NCBI GenBank assembly: GCA_965204155.1
Contig: OZ241971.1
Coordinates: 992,001-1,056,000, forward strand
Length of the DNA: 64,000 nucleotides
Direction: 5' to 3'
DNA from: UBA6522 sp965204155
Lineage (GTDB): Bacteria > Pseudomonadota > Gammaproteobacteria > Steroidobacterales > Rariloculaceae
Made by a program: the position numbers and the translations under genes. Positions 47,401 to 55,965 of the stretch are shown piece after piece. The notes beneath the pieces were generated by a model that did not search any database, was not told where the DNA came from, and worked only from the letters and a program-made list of their open reading frames with translations. Position 1 is the stretch's first letter. Every line of letters begins with the position of its first letter.

Positions 47401-48512
47401 AAAAAGTCATCCTGCCCGAGGACGTGGACCGCACCGACAGGGGTCTGAAGATCATCTGCGCCCGCGGGGAAGACCATTACGCGCTGATTTCCCACATCAG
47501 CCACGAACAATCGCTCATTGACGTGGTCGTAGCGCACGCTGCCCGGTCGATTCAGCCGTTCCGGCCCGAGACCGGGACCGACGCCGTCAAAGTCGACCTG
47601 TCCCAGGACGAACGAGGCCGTCATACCGGTTTCCAGACTTTCCGGAGACACATCGAATACCAGAATGCGGTGATTGCCGCTGTCGGTTACGAAGAGGCGG
47701 TCCGTGGCGACGTCATGGTACAGGCTCGCCGGATTGGCGAGTCCGGCTCCCCCGCTGCGGCGCTCACGGCTCATGAAGTCGTCCTGACCGATCACCGCCA
47801 TGGCGTCGGGCGTCTCGCTCAAACGGTCGGGGTGCACGTCCCAGACCATGATCCGGCTGTTGTACGGATCGGCGACGAATAAACGCTGGTGCCGCTCGTC
47901 AAGCACGGTCGCGCCCCTGGAGCCCAGACGGTTGGGACCAATGGCTCCCAGTTCCCGGGTCGTGAAATCGGGCTGTCCGAGTACGGCAAGGGCGTCGGGC
48001 CCGTTGACTATTCGCTCGGGATGAACATCAAAGATCAGGATTCTCGGATTTGCGCCCCAGGCGATGACCGCCCCGTCGGCGGAGAAAACTCGATGGTAGA
48101 CGCTGTCGTAGGCGACCGCCCCGATGAGGGAACCCTCGGACCGCGTGGCAATTCCCGGCGAATTACGCCGACCATACAGGGAAGGCTCGCCAATCACATG
48201 GTCGGCGGTCCGGCTGGCCAGCGTACCGTCTTCATTCAACGGATACACGGTAAGGCGACTCCCGTGGGAGCTGACAAACAGGCGATCATGGGCGCTGTCC
48301 AGCGCCGAAACGCTGTTTCACCATTCACTGTGGGCGGTCGGCCCGCCGTTCACGACGCCACCGACGAACGTCGGGTTTTGCCAGATATCCTCGGCGCTCA
48401 GGGAGTCGCTGGCCGGGATACCGCGGATCTCGTCCGTCGCCTGGGCCGGGACATCCGGCGGTACAAGCAGAACCAGACCTGCCAGCGAGCACGCGAGTGA
48501 CGATTGCTTCAT
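44394..48512 (-). pseudogene. Secreted NHL/beta-propeller protein split by an in-frame TGA
   Basis: A signal-peptide-bearing start (ATG 48512, G-rich ribosome site upstream; MKQSSLACSLAGLVLLVPP) continues in the same frame through a TGA at 48320-48318 (between HSEW and NSVSALD) into a 1284-codon stretch. This long part carries many propeller blades with the recurrent pattern RLFV-D-NHRVLVFD and VLGQ-DF, typical of NHL-like repeats, then a C-terminal adhesion-like region. Without the TGA it would be a roughly 1370-residue secreted protein. A TGG-to-TGA change would explain the stop. Either it is inactivated, or translation starts again at 48248 without a signal peptide. Function unknown. Confidence 0.8.
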
Positions 48513-48514
48513 GA

Positions 48515-48722
48515 CTATTCCCCTGCAAATGTTGGTTTTCGTTTCTCAAAGAACGCCTTCACCCCTTCGGCATGATCGGCGCTGGCCCGCAGTGCGAGTT
48601 GCTCGTGCGCTTCAAGATCGAAGGTGCTGGCGCAGGCGCCTGTTGAACGAGTTCATCGCTTCGGGACGGCAGATGGTAATGACGGCGACGGGACCCCGCC
48701 GTTCAAACTCAAGAAGCGGTAG
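48515..48722 (-). pseudogene. Enoyl-CoA hydratase/isomerase remnant with internal deletion
   Basis: The 5' part encodes a crotonase N-terminus (LLEFERRGPVAVITICRPEA). About 25 codons later the frame changes and the C-terminus of the same family appears (HEQLALRASADHAEGVKAFF, then EKRKP). The whole middle domain of roughly 190 residues is missing. It ends with TAG at 48517-48515, 2 bp before the NHL gene ATG. Clearly non-functional. Confidence 0.75.
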
Positions 48723-48727
48723 CGCCG

Positions 48728-49066
48728 TCAACTGTCGACAGCGGCGAGTGCCTCGTCCCGGGAAGAATGGGTGGAGATGATCTGGTCGAACCCGCTGATC
48801 TGAAAGATTTCCGCAATGGGTTCGGACAGTGAGCACAGCGCAAACTTCACCTTGCGTTTTCCCAGTGTCTTGGCAATCAGCAGAATTGCCCGCAGACCCG
48901 CGCTGCTGATATAGGAGAGATTCTCGCAGTCGATAATGACCGCGCCCTCGCAATCCCGGACCGCGGTTTGTACGGCACTCTCGAAGTCCCGCGCATTGGC
49001 GCCGTCGATGCGGCCCTCCGCCTTCGCAATCAGGGCTCCATTCCTGGTTTCGGTGCTTATCTCCAT
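48728..49066 (-). CDS. STAS-domain protein (anti-sigma-factor antagonist-like)
   Basis: This 112-residue STAS protein has IDGANARDFESAV, IIDCENLSYISSAGLRAIL with candidate phosphorylatable Ser54/Ser55, and FQISGFDQII. Such proteins (SpoIIAA/RsbV type) are phosphorylated by RsbW-like kinases and release partners when dephosphorylated. It is the distal gene of an RsbW-AmtB-STAS-STAS set, separated from the preceding STAS gene by 171 bp. Confidence 0.9.
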   Translation of the reverse strand: MEISTETRNGALIAKAEGRIDGANARDFESAVQTAVRDCEGAVIIDCENLSYISSAGLRAILLIAKTLGKRKVKFALCSLSEPIAEIFQISGFDQIISTHSSRDEALAAVDS

Positions 49067-49237
49067 CGGCCCCGTCTTCCTTCTTTTTCTACAGTACTTT
49101 CAACTTTCGCAATGGACCCTGGCAAGCCGCATCTTAGCATGGAATACCCGGGGTCACGGTTGGCCGCGACGCCTGATCCCTGCCTGCCTGCGCCCATACT
49201 CAAACCGTCCGTGACCGCTGCAATGGCATGGTCACAG

Positions 49238-49591
49238 TCACTCATCCAGCGAATCCAGCGCTTCGGTCCTGGACCCGCGAATCTCTACCATCCGATCGAA
49301 TCCGCTGGAAGCAAAGACCCCCGTGAGTTGATCGGACAGCGAGCACAGAACGAACGTGGTTCCCTGTTTCCAGAGGCTCTTTGCAGTAATCAGGACCGCG
49401 CGAAGCCCTGCGCTGCTGATGTAAAGCAGTTGTTCGAAATCCATGATCACCGCGCGGTCACTTTCCTCGATAGCGCTTCGCAACATTTCCTCAAACCTGG
49501 CGGCATTGGAGCCATCGATTCGTCCACCCACCCGGGCGGACAACACGTCGTCCTCGCGTTTTGTCTGTAGATTCAGTGTCTCCGATTCCAA
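49238..49591 (-). CDS. Second STAS-domain protein
   Basis: This 117-residue paralogue of the neighbouring STAS protein has GGRIDGSNAARFEEML, IMDFEQLLYISSAGLRAVL and VFASSGFDRMVEI. TTG 49591 follows GGAGAGG closely; GTG 49603 is the alternative. The LYISSAGLR phosphorylation loop is intact. It lies 82 bp after amtB on the same strand. Confidence 0.88.
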   Translation of the reverse strand: MESETLNLQTKREDDVLSARVGGRIDGSNAARFEEMLRSAIEESDRAVIMDFEQLLYISSAGLRAVLITAKSLWKQGTTFVLCSLSDQLTGVFASSGFDRMVEIRGSRTEALDSLDE

Positions 49592-49672
49592 GAGCCTCTC
49601 CACCGGGATCGATCTTCACTACGGCATGTCAAAATCATCGAAAAGCCACGCCCCGATCATGAGCCAGTCCGG

Positions 49673-51067
49673 TTAGCTGTCCATTTCCTCGGGCATGAGC
49701 ACGAACTCCGGGTACGCTTCGATACCGAGTTCCGCCGTATCCTGCCCCAGTTCCTCGACCACCGGAGTGACGCGCGCGCCCAAGGTCCTGTCGATGATCA
49801 GCCAGGTGGCCATCGAGGTTGCAAAAACGAAAATTCCAACCGCGGCAATACCGGTCAATTGCACCAGCACATTACCGCCCGCCGCGATACAGACGGCCAG
49901 CGTGCCCCACACGCCGGCGAACAGGTGAGCGGGAACCGCACCGACCACATCGTCCACCTTGATGCGTTCCATGACGGCCAGACCGGTTACGCAGATTACG
50001 CCGCCGACCGCGCCGATCACGATGGCCCAATAGTGCGCGACGATATCCGGGCCCGCCGTAATGGCGACCAGTCCTGCAATGGCGCCATTGAGTCCGGCCA
50101 GCAGATCGATTCGCCCCAGGATCGGCCGCGATACGATGATCGCCGCCAACACGCCGGCGGCGGCGGCAAGATTGGTATTGGCCAGGATATTGCTCACGGC
50201 CACCGCGTCGACGGCGCCGCTCAGCGCCAGCTGGGACCCGCCGTTAAAGCCGAACCATCCGAGCCACAGGATGAATACGCCCAGCGTCACCGCCGGTACG
50301 TTCGAAGGCGGTGTGGACTTGACCGTGCCGTCGGCCTTGAACTTGCCCTTTCTCGGGCCAACAATGATGGCGCCGGCCAACGCGGCCCACCCTCCGGTGG
50401 AGTGGACGATGGTCGAGCCGGCGAAATCCTGGAAGCCCATCGCCGACAGCCAGCCGCCGCCCCACGTCCAGGACCCGATGATCGGGTAAATGATCGCCGT
50501 CAGCACGGCGACGAATATCAGGAAGGACCAGAGCTTGACCCGTTCCGCCAGGGTTCCGGAAACGATCGATGCCGTCGTCGCGACGAAGACCATCTGGAAG
50601 AACCAGTCCGACATGGTCGAATAGCCGTTGGCCACAACGGCTTCGGCGGCTCCCTCCTGACCCTGCAGGAGTGCGATCTCGTCGGGAGTCGTGCCGTAGA
50701 AGAGCCGCAGCGTCCCGAACCAGCCGCCCTCGGCCACATCGACGTACATCAGGTTGTAGCCGACGAGATAGAAGGTCAGTCCGGCAATGGAATACAGGCC
50801 GATGTTCTTCAGGCAGATGACCGAGGCGTTCTTGGTCCGTACCGAGCCGGACTCCAGCATGGTGAAGCCCGCGCACATCCACATGATGAGTGCGCCCCAT
50901 ATCAGGAAGGAAAAGGTGCTGAGGACGAATTGCGTTTCGCTGTCGACCTGAGCACTCGCTACCGATGGAAGAATGCAAGCCGACAGGACCGCGATGACTC
51001 CCCACATCCCGGTGAAGCGGCGTCGGCGACGCCTGGAAGCGGCGATGCCGCGTTGTTTCAGGTTCAT
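49673..51067 (-). CDS. amt: Ammonium transporter AmtB
   Basis: This 464-residue Amt-family transporter has an N-terminal signal-like segment (VIAVLSACILPSVASAQ) and eleven expected membrane helices. The twin pore histidines lie in IVHSTGGWAALAG and PAHLFAGVWGTL. Other signatures include FTMLESGSVRTKN and WTWGGGWLSAMGFQDFAG. There is no adjacent glnK. The ATG overlaps the stop of the RsbW-like gene by 1 bp (TAATG), so the two are coupled. STAS genes follow. Confidence 0.94.
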   Translation of the reverse strand: MNLKQRGIAASRRRRRRFTGMWGVIAVLSACILPSVASAQVDSETQFVLSTFSFLIWGALIMWMCAGFTMLESGSVRTKNASVICLKNIGLYSIAGLTFYLVGYNLMYVDVAEGGWFGTLRLFYGTTPDEIALLQGQEGAAEAVVANGYSTMSDWFFQMVFVATTASIVSGTLAERVKLWSFLIFVAVLTAIIYPIIGSWTWGGGWLSAMGFQDFAGSTIVHSTGGWAALAGAIIVGPRKGKFKADGTVKSTPPSNVPAVTLGVFILWLGWFGFNGGSQLALSGAVDAVAVSNILANTNLAAAAGVLAAIIVSRPILGRIDLLAGLNGAIAGLVAITAGPDIVAHYWAIVIGAVGGVICVTGLAVMERIKVDDVVGAVPAHLFAGVWGTLAVCIAAGGNVLVQLTGIAAVGIFVFATSMATWLIIDRTLGARVTPVVEELGQDTAELGIEAYPEFVLMPEEMDS

Positions 51068-51528
51068 TATTGGTTCTCTTGGCTGGCGATACCTGTCTTC
51101 TTGGTCAGCGTAACGATGTTTCGCCCCCCGTCACGCCGGTAATCGAAACTGTCCATCATCTGGCGCGTCAGGAAAATACCCAACCCACCGATGGGTCGAT
51201 CTTCGATGGAGGCATGGGTGTCGGGATCGTCCGCACTGTCCGGAGCAAATTCGATCCCGTCGTCGGATATCTCCACGGCGAGAACGTCGCCGTCCAGCCG
51301 GATCATCAGGTCGATGCGGTGTTCCCCACCGTCCTCGTAGCCGTAGCTGATGGTATTGGTCAGGAGTTCATCCACCGAGAGATTGATGGCATAGGCGGTG
51401 GCTGGAGGTATTCCATTCGCCGAGCAGAACTCATCTATCCTGTCGGCCGCAACGGCAATTTCCCGCAGATCGTTCGCCACCGAGAACTGCAGGAGTTCAC
51501 CGTTGCCGGCGTCGTCAGAAGCGCTCAT
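51067..51528 (-). CDS. RsbW/SpoIIAB-like ATPase (HATPase_c_2)
   Basis: This 153-residue GHKL-fold protein has an N-box INLSVDELLTNTISYGY, G1-like ISDDGIEF and G2-like GGLGIFLTRQMMD. Such kinases phosphorylate STAS proteins and sequester sigma factors or other clients. No sigma factor or PP2C phosphatase is nearby. ATG 51528; the stop overlaps the amtB start, making it the first gene of the operon. Confidence 0.9.
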   Translation of the reverse strand: MSASDDAGNGELLQFSVANDLREIAVAADRIDEFCSANGIPPATAYAINLSVDELLTNTISYGYEDGGEHRIDLMIRLDGDVLAVEISDDGIEFAPDSADDPDTHASIEDRPIGGLGIFLTRQMMDSFDYRRDGGRNIVTLTKKTGIASQENQ

Positions 51529-51866
51529 ACCGATTCACCGTCCACGCGACCCGCACGATCCCCGGGGCGAGTTCGGTGACGGATGCGAACTTGCCGGACA
51601 ACCCGGGCCATTGGCTCCAAAGCGCACGCAGCCCTCCCTGAATCGTGACGTCCCGGCGCCGATTCGCCGCGACCTTGGCCTCCCTTATGGACGCCCATCA
51701 TAGGCAGGAGTCCATGCGAATTCAACAAGGGAGCCGGGCTCGAACAGAGCGTTTACCCCGACCATGGCGGGCAGCCTGCACGTGACGTAAACAATGACTT
51801 TGACAAGTGTCACATTATGATAGGCTACGGTGCCGATCACCGGATTGCAGCGTGCAGGAAGAGACT
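51529..51866. other. Non-coding stretch between RsbW-like gene and tetR
   Basis: No credible gene is seen. It should hold the promoter of the RsbW-amtB-STAS operon on the minus strand and that of tetR on the plus strand. The site at 51797-51818 is described separately. Confidence 0.5.
51797..51818 (+). promoter_or_regulatory. Operator-like site upstream of tetR related to the 39-bp promoter repeat
   Basis: ACTTTGACAAGTGTCACATT followed by AT fits the pattern ACTTT(G)AC-N3-TGTCA-N2-TTAT, allowing one extra base relative to the copies at 53200 and 58212. It contains the inverted pair TGACA/TGTCA. This is consistent with TetR autoregulation and control of both oxidase gene sets. Confidence 0.4.
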
Positions 51867-52514
51867 TTGAGCCAGCCTGCCAAACGATTGAAAGCCAAGG
51901 CCGCGTTCCGCGACGGTCCCTCGACGCGGCGGCGAATCCTCAAGGCCGCGCTGAAGGCCTTTGCCCGCCACGGATTCGACGGGGTTTCGCTACGCACCAT
52001 CGCTGTGGAGGCCGGAGTCAATCACCAGCTCATCGGCCACCACTTCGGATCGAAGCAGGACCTGTGGAACGCGGCACTCGACGCGCGTTATGAAGATTTC
52101 CAGGCGTTCCATCGGGCATTGAGCGTCGCAGGCGATTCTTCCGACCCGCACGAACAGTTCCGGGCCTGCGTGAAGACGATCATCGAGTTTACGCTCTCGT
52201 CCCCCGAGGTACCGTGCATCCACTACCACGAAGCCCTGATCAACCGCTCGGCCAGGCAGAACTCGGACCGCTATCGGCGGCTCCTCGAACGCCAGGTCAC
52301 GCGGTACCGCACACTTATCGAACGACTCCTCGTCCAGGCGCAGGAGGCGGGCATCATGCCGCAGGTTCCCGTCGACGATCTCTGGTTCGTGTTCCAGGGC
52401 GCCGTCCTGCACCGCATCATCGTCGCCAAGGAGAGCGAACACTTTACCGGAGTGCCGATCGAGCAGATTGTCGACGCGCACACCGACGCGATCGTCAGAA
52501 GTTTCGCCAGGTAG
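51867..52514 (+). CDS. TetR-family regulator
   Basis: This roughly 215-residue regulator has a classic TetR helix-turn-helix: RRRILKAALKAFARHGFDGVS, then LRTIAVEAGVNHQLIGHHFG and SKQDLW. The C-terminal ligand domain is of the common TetR_C type with no assigned ligand. TTG 51867 follows AGGA at 7 nt; GTG 51852 is the alternative start. It is adjacent to the first flavocytochrome gene set and probably its repressor. Confidence 0.87.
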   Translation: MSQPAKRLKAKAAFRDGPSTRRRILKAALKAFARHGFDGVSLRTIAVEAGVNHQLIGHHFGSKQDLWNAALDARYEDFQAFHRALSVAGDSSDPHEQFRACVKTIIEFTLSSPEVPCIHYHEALINRSARQNSDRYRRLLERQVTRYRTLIERLLVQAQEAGIMPQVPVDDLWFVFQGAVLHRIIVAKESEHFTGVPIEQIVDAHTDAIVRSFAR

Positions 52515-52541
52515 GCAATCAGAAGGGTGACAGAAGGTCCG

Positions 52542-53135
52542 TCATGCCTGCGGCAACGGCGCGATGACCCAGGAGACGAGTTTGAAATCGTGTTGCGAAA
52601 CGCGATCACCGGACGAGGAGACAGATGAAGTTGCCGAGCCGGTTGCGGAGGCATCGAACCGGCTCATGAGGTCGAGAAGCTCGCCGGTCCAGGTCCCGCC
52701 GACGCAGGGAAGCGGATCGTTTTCATTCACCAGGTACAGCGGGGCTTCGAACCAGTGTCCCACCAGTTTCCCGCCGGAATAATAGTGTTCGCCGCGGAAC
52801 GCCTGATGGCGGCCGACATCCCGAGCCATTACCTCAAATAAAAATGCCATGGGTTCCGGCGTCAGTCCGGCAACGATACCGGATTCCCGCGCCAAAGCGG
52901 GCTTCAGCGCTTCGTACGCCCGTGCCGTGATGTCATCCCCGACAGAGCGGGTTGCAGCGCCTGCCTTGCCGGCATAGTCCGCGAAGACCGTGCAGTCACG
53001 GATACGGTCATCGAAGAAAACGTCGCCCGGCAGGCGGGGCATCTGCGAATCGACCGCCAGGGCAGCCGCTCTGGATGCAACAGGCAGGGCGAGCAGTGCT
53101 GCGTTCATCTGCAGCCATGTTCTTCTGGTGAGCAT
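52542..53135 (-). CDS. Tat-exported protein of unknown family, paralogue of 58256-58675
   Basis: This 197-residue protein starts MLTRRTWLQMNAALLALPVA, a Tat-like signal. The body shares with the 58256 protein an early acidic DDR/DER motif, a central GIVAGLTPEP/AIAGFTSDLD segment, MARDVGRHQAFRG versus FARDVGYRQVQRR, and a terminal SWVIAPL/AWVIAPI. No known domain recognised. It diverges from the flavoprotein gene at 53276 and shares its promoter repeat. ATG 53135 has GGGAGG upstream. Confidence 0.7.
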   Translation of the reverse strand: MLTRRTWLQMNAALLALPVASRAAALAVDSQMPRLPGDVFFDDRIRDCTVFADYAGKAGAATRSVGDDITARAYEALKPALARESGIVAGLTPEPMAFLFEVMARDVGRHQAFRGEHYYSGGKLVGHWFEAPLYLVNENDPLPCVGGTWTGELLDLMSRFDASATGSATSSVSSSGDRVSQHDFKLVSWVIAPLPQA

Positions 53136-53187
53136 TGCATGGCCTCCCGAGCGATCCCGCCACGGCGACGGAGAAATCCGCGATTCC

Positions 53188-53226
53188 AATCTAGAAGTTA
53201 ACTTTACGTCTGTCAAGTTATATACT
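53188..53226. promoter_or_regulatory. 39-bp bidirectional promoter/operator repeat, copy 1
   Basis: 34 of 39 positions match 58201-58239. On the plus strand TTAACT and TATACT are spaced by 17 bp; on the minus strand TTGACA and TAGATT are also spaced by 17 bp. The shared core AACTTTACG-T-CTGTCAAGTT is an imperfect palindrome lying over both promoters, as expected for a repressor site. It drives the Tat protein (minus) and the flavoprotein (plus). Confidence 0.7.
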
Positions 53227-53275
53227 GCCGGTCAAGCGTAGTCCCAGTTCTCGCTGAATAACGGAGGTCTACCGC

Positions 53276-54775
53276 ATGCCGCTCCCACCGGGTTTAACCG
53301 AGTCCGACTTTTCCGATCTTCTTGCGGAATTCAGGCAGGCAGTCGGAAGCGGGTACGTCTATTCGAGCGATGAACACTTGCAAGGATATCGCGATGGCGT
53401 GTCGCCGCTGTACCAGACCGATCAGGAACCCGTGCCGTCCGCGGCGGTGGCGCCGGCGAATGTCGAGGAAGTACAGCAAGTCATTCAGATCGCCAATCGC
53501 TACCGGATACCGTTCTGGGTGAACTCGACCGGCAAGAATTTCGGGTACGGCGGCCCCGCCGGCGTGGTCAACGGCACCGTAAATCTGGATTTGAAGCGGA
53601 TGAACCGCATCCTGGAGGTCAACGAGGCGAACGCGTACGCCCTCGTCGAGCCCGGAGTCAGTTTCTTCGAGATGTACCGGTACCTGCGGGAACGAAACAT
53701 CAAGTTGTGGCTGGATGTTCCGAGTCCGGGCTGGGGCAGCATCATCGGCAACACCATCGAATACGGTCTCGGCTACACCGACCAGGGCCAGCGCGTGAAC
53801 TTCCTCTGCGGGATGGAGGTCGTGCTGCCGAACGGTGAGGTCATGCGAACCGGGCAAGGCGCCATACCGGGCGGTGTGAGCTGGCAGCACTACCGGCGAA
53901 GTATCGGGCCACGCATCGATGAGTTGTTCTGCCAGACTAATTATGGCGTGGTCACCAAGATGGGCATCTGGCTGCGCCCGGAACCGCCCGCCTACCTGGC
54001 CTGCTCGATCATGACCGACCGGAACGAAAAGATAATTCCCCTGATCGACACGATGCGTCCGCTGCGGCTCGGCGGGATCATCAACAACAATGCCACGCTT
54101 TATCGCTATCCGTTCGTCCAGGAAGGGGAAGAAAATCCGGACAATCCCGGCGGCTGGAACAACCGCGTTGCCTTCTACGGCCTCGAGGGGGTCGTCAAGC
54201 AGCACTGGGAGCACGTGCAGGATGCGTACAACGATGCCATGCCGGGGACCACGTTTGCATCCAATCTCTATATGACACCCTACGACCTGGATAGCCTGGG
54301 CCGCAGTCCGGATCGCCTGATGGCCGGTATTCCGAGCCTCGGTTCCTCCCTGCACAAGACCTATTTCTCCATGGCGCTGCCGTTTGACGGCCAGGCAGCG
54401 TGGGACCTGATCCTGCTGCTGGACGAGGCTTCGAAACGGCACGGCCGACGCTATTTCGGCATGGCCCACCACGTGGAAACGCCGCATGAGATGGTCACCA
54501 CGTCAAGCGCGCTGCTGAGACCGGGGGACGACGAATACAATCAGACCACCATGCGGATGATCAGGGACTGGATCGTCTCCACCGGTGAGAAAGGACTGGG
54601 ACCCTACCGCGTGTCGACCCCGTACATGGACGATGCCATGGCCCAGTTCAGCTTCAACAATCACCGGCTGCTGCGATTCTATGAAGAACTGAAGGACGTG
54701 ATCGATCCCAACGGCATCATGGCCCCGGGCAAGAACGGGATATGGCCTCGCCACATGCGGGAAAACCGCGCATGA
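53276..54775 (+). CDS. PCMH/vanillyl-alcohol-oxidase-type flavoprotein, copy 1
   Basis: This 499-residue FAD-linked oxidase has an N-terminal PCMH-type FAD-binding domain (PVPSAAVAPANVEEVQQVIQ, STGKNFGYGG, LDLKRMNRILEVNEANAYALVEPGV) and a C-terminal 4-cresol-dehydrogenase-type domain ending PNGIMAPGKNGIWP. PCMH and eugenol/vanillyl-alcohol hydroxylases oxidise para-alkylphenols and pass electrons to a cytochrome c subunit. The next gene encodes such a cytochrome and overlaps by 4 bp (ATGA). No signal peptide is seen; PCMH-type flavoproteins can be exported with their cytochrome. GGAGG lies upstream of ATG 53276. Confidence 0.9.
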   Translation: MPLPPGLTESDFSDLLAEFRQAVGSGYVYSSDEHLQGYRDGVSPLYQTDQEPVPSAAVAPANVEEVQQVIQIANRYRIPFWVNSTGKNFGYGGPAGVVNGTVNLDLKRMNRILEVNEANAYALVEPGVSFFEMYRYLRERNIKLWLDVPSPGWGSIIGNTIEYGLGYTDQGQRVNFLCGMEVVLPNGEVMRTGQGAIPGGVSWQHYRRSIGPRIDELFCQTNYGVVTKMGIWLRPEPPAYLACSIMTDRNEKIIPLIDTMRPLRLGGIINNNATLYRYPFVQEGEENPDNPGGWNNRVAFYGLEGVVKQHWEHVQDAYNDAMPGTTFASNLYMTPYDLDSLGRSPDRLMAGIPSLGSSLHKTYFSMALPFDGQAAWDLILLLDEASKRHGRRYFGMAHHVETPHEMVTTSSALLRPGDDEYNQTTMRMIRDWIVSTGEKGLGPYRVSTPYMDDAMAQFSFNNHRLLRFYEELKDVIDPNGIMAPGKNGIWPRHMRENRA

Positions 54776-55116
54776 ACCGAACGCTGATCTTCAGGACCGG
54801 CCTGCCGTTCGCCCTGTTGCTTGCTGCAAACGGGGCAGCCGCCCAGGATGAACTCATCGAGCGCGGACGCACGGTATACGCAGACTGGTGTGCCATCTGT
54901 CACGCGCCCGGCGAAGGCGCCGCCCGCATCCTCGAAGAGCGCTATCAGGGTGCCCTGCCCGCCGTAGTCGACCAGCGGACGAATCTGACCGAGGAATTGA
55001 TTGTCGCGCGCGTGCGCACGTGGGTCGCGCCCCAGATGCCCCCCTTCCGCCAGTCGGAAGTATCGGATGCGGACCTCGAAGCCGTGATCGCCTACCTGAA
55101 ACGTAACGACGGGTGA
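54772..55116 (+). CDS. Monoheme cytochrome c, partner of flavoprotein 1
   Basis: This 114-residue protein has a signal peptide ending NGAAAQ and one heme motif, Cys40-AI-Cys43-His44. A distal Met is likely in APQMPPF. Its size and context match the PchC-type cytochrome subunit of p-cresol methylhydroxylase. Translation is coupled to the flavoprotein through ATGA. Confidence 0.9.
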   Translation: MNRTLIFRTGLPFALLLAANGAAAQDELIERGRTVYADWCAICHAPGEGAARILEERYQGALPAVVDQRTNLTEELIVARVRTWVAPQMPPFRQSEVSDADLEAVIAYLKRNDG

Positions 55117-55120
55117 AACC

Positions 55121-55954
55121 ATGACCAGGAAGATACCTGCGGCCATGGCGATGCTGCTGCTCTATCCGGCCGTTTCGCAGGAATCCGACCCGCCAGGCTC
55201 CGGTTATGCCGCCTTGGATGGGGATGTCATCAATTATGAGTACTACGACTTCGGTGGATTTCAGCTCCTGATGTCGGGGCACAGGTTGAAGTGGCGTGGC
55301 GCCGGCGGATTGTTCGATGGTGTCGTTGCCCTGGTCAGTCCACAGGTATCGCAGGTCGCCGACAATATCTTTTTCATGTCCTGGCCGACGCAGGGCGACG
55401 GCGGTGACAATGTCGTGGTCAATTTTGACGCCATGACCGTCAACGCGCACCTCGGCGGAGGTGACCGGTTCCGGCTGATTCATGGCGTCGTGCATTGCCG
55501 CAATTCCAGCGACTGCATTACCCCGGAGGGGGACGTGATGAGTCCCGAGGAAGCCATGCAGACTCTGATGGCCAACGCGCAACGCACCGGTCAGCCATTT
55601 CCGCCCGGCGGACCGCCGGAAGCGGGTCCGTTATCACCTGCGGCTCTGGCTGCCAGAGATGCACTGCGCGGCAAGTTGCTCCTCTACGAGACGGGCCGCG
55701 GCATCACCAGCGTTGAAGTAGCCGACGATGCTACCAATGTCAGCGCGGATGGAGCCGAGGAAACGTCTCACGAGACGCACGCAACGCAGATCGCCGAGGA
55801 CGTCTTCTTGATTTCATGGGGCGGTCCCCACGGTGGCAACCATATTGTCCTCAATGCCGCGACAATGAAGGTCTATGATCAGATCATGCCGGACGGAACG
55901 CGCCAGGAGGCCATTTACGATGCGAGCTGCTTCGACCTGCCTGCCATGTGCTGA
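55121..55954 (+). CDS. Secreted MoaF/lipocalin-like protein with internal duplication
   Basis: This 277-residue protein has a signal peptide (AMAMLLLYPAVSQ) and two similar halves. Each contains a V(A)(D)N/EDVF-(F)(M/L)ISW segment followed by GDN/GNH-IVVN/IVLN, the hallmark of MoaF-like lipocalin domains. Conserved cysteines occur at both ends (VVHCRNSSDC, SCFDLPAMC). The function of exported members is unknown. It starts 4 bp after the cytochrome stop and is probably in the same operon. Confidence 0.65.
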   Translation: MTRKIPAAMAMLLLYPAVSQESDPPGSGYAALDGDVINYEYYDFGGFQLLMSGHRLKWRGAGGLFDGVVALVSPQVSQVADNIFFMSWPTQGDGGDNVVVNFDAMTVNAHLGGGDRFRLIHGVVHCRNSSDCITPEGDVMSPEEAMQTLMANAQRTGQPFPPGGPPEAGPLSPAALAARDALRGKLLLYETGRGITSVEVADDATNVSADGAEETSHETHATQIAEDVFLISWGGPHGGNHIVLNAATMKVYDQIMPDGTRQEAIYDASCFDLPAMC

Positions 55955-55965
55955 ATGGGCAATGG

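Noticed and set aside
48318..48320. Selenocysteine at the TGA in the NHL gene
   Set aside because: No selenoprotein-like motif at this point and no SECIS-like hairpin noticed; a Trp-to-stop change is simpler.
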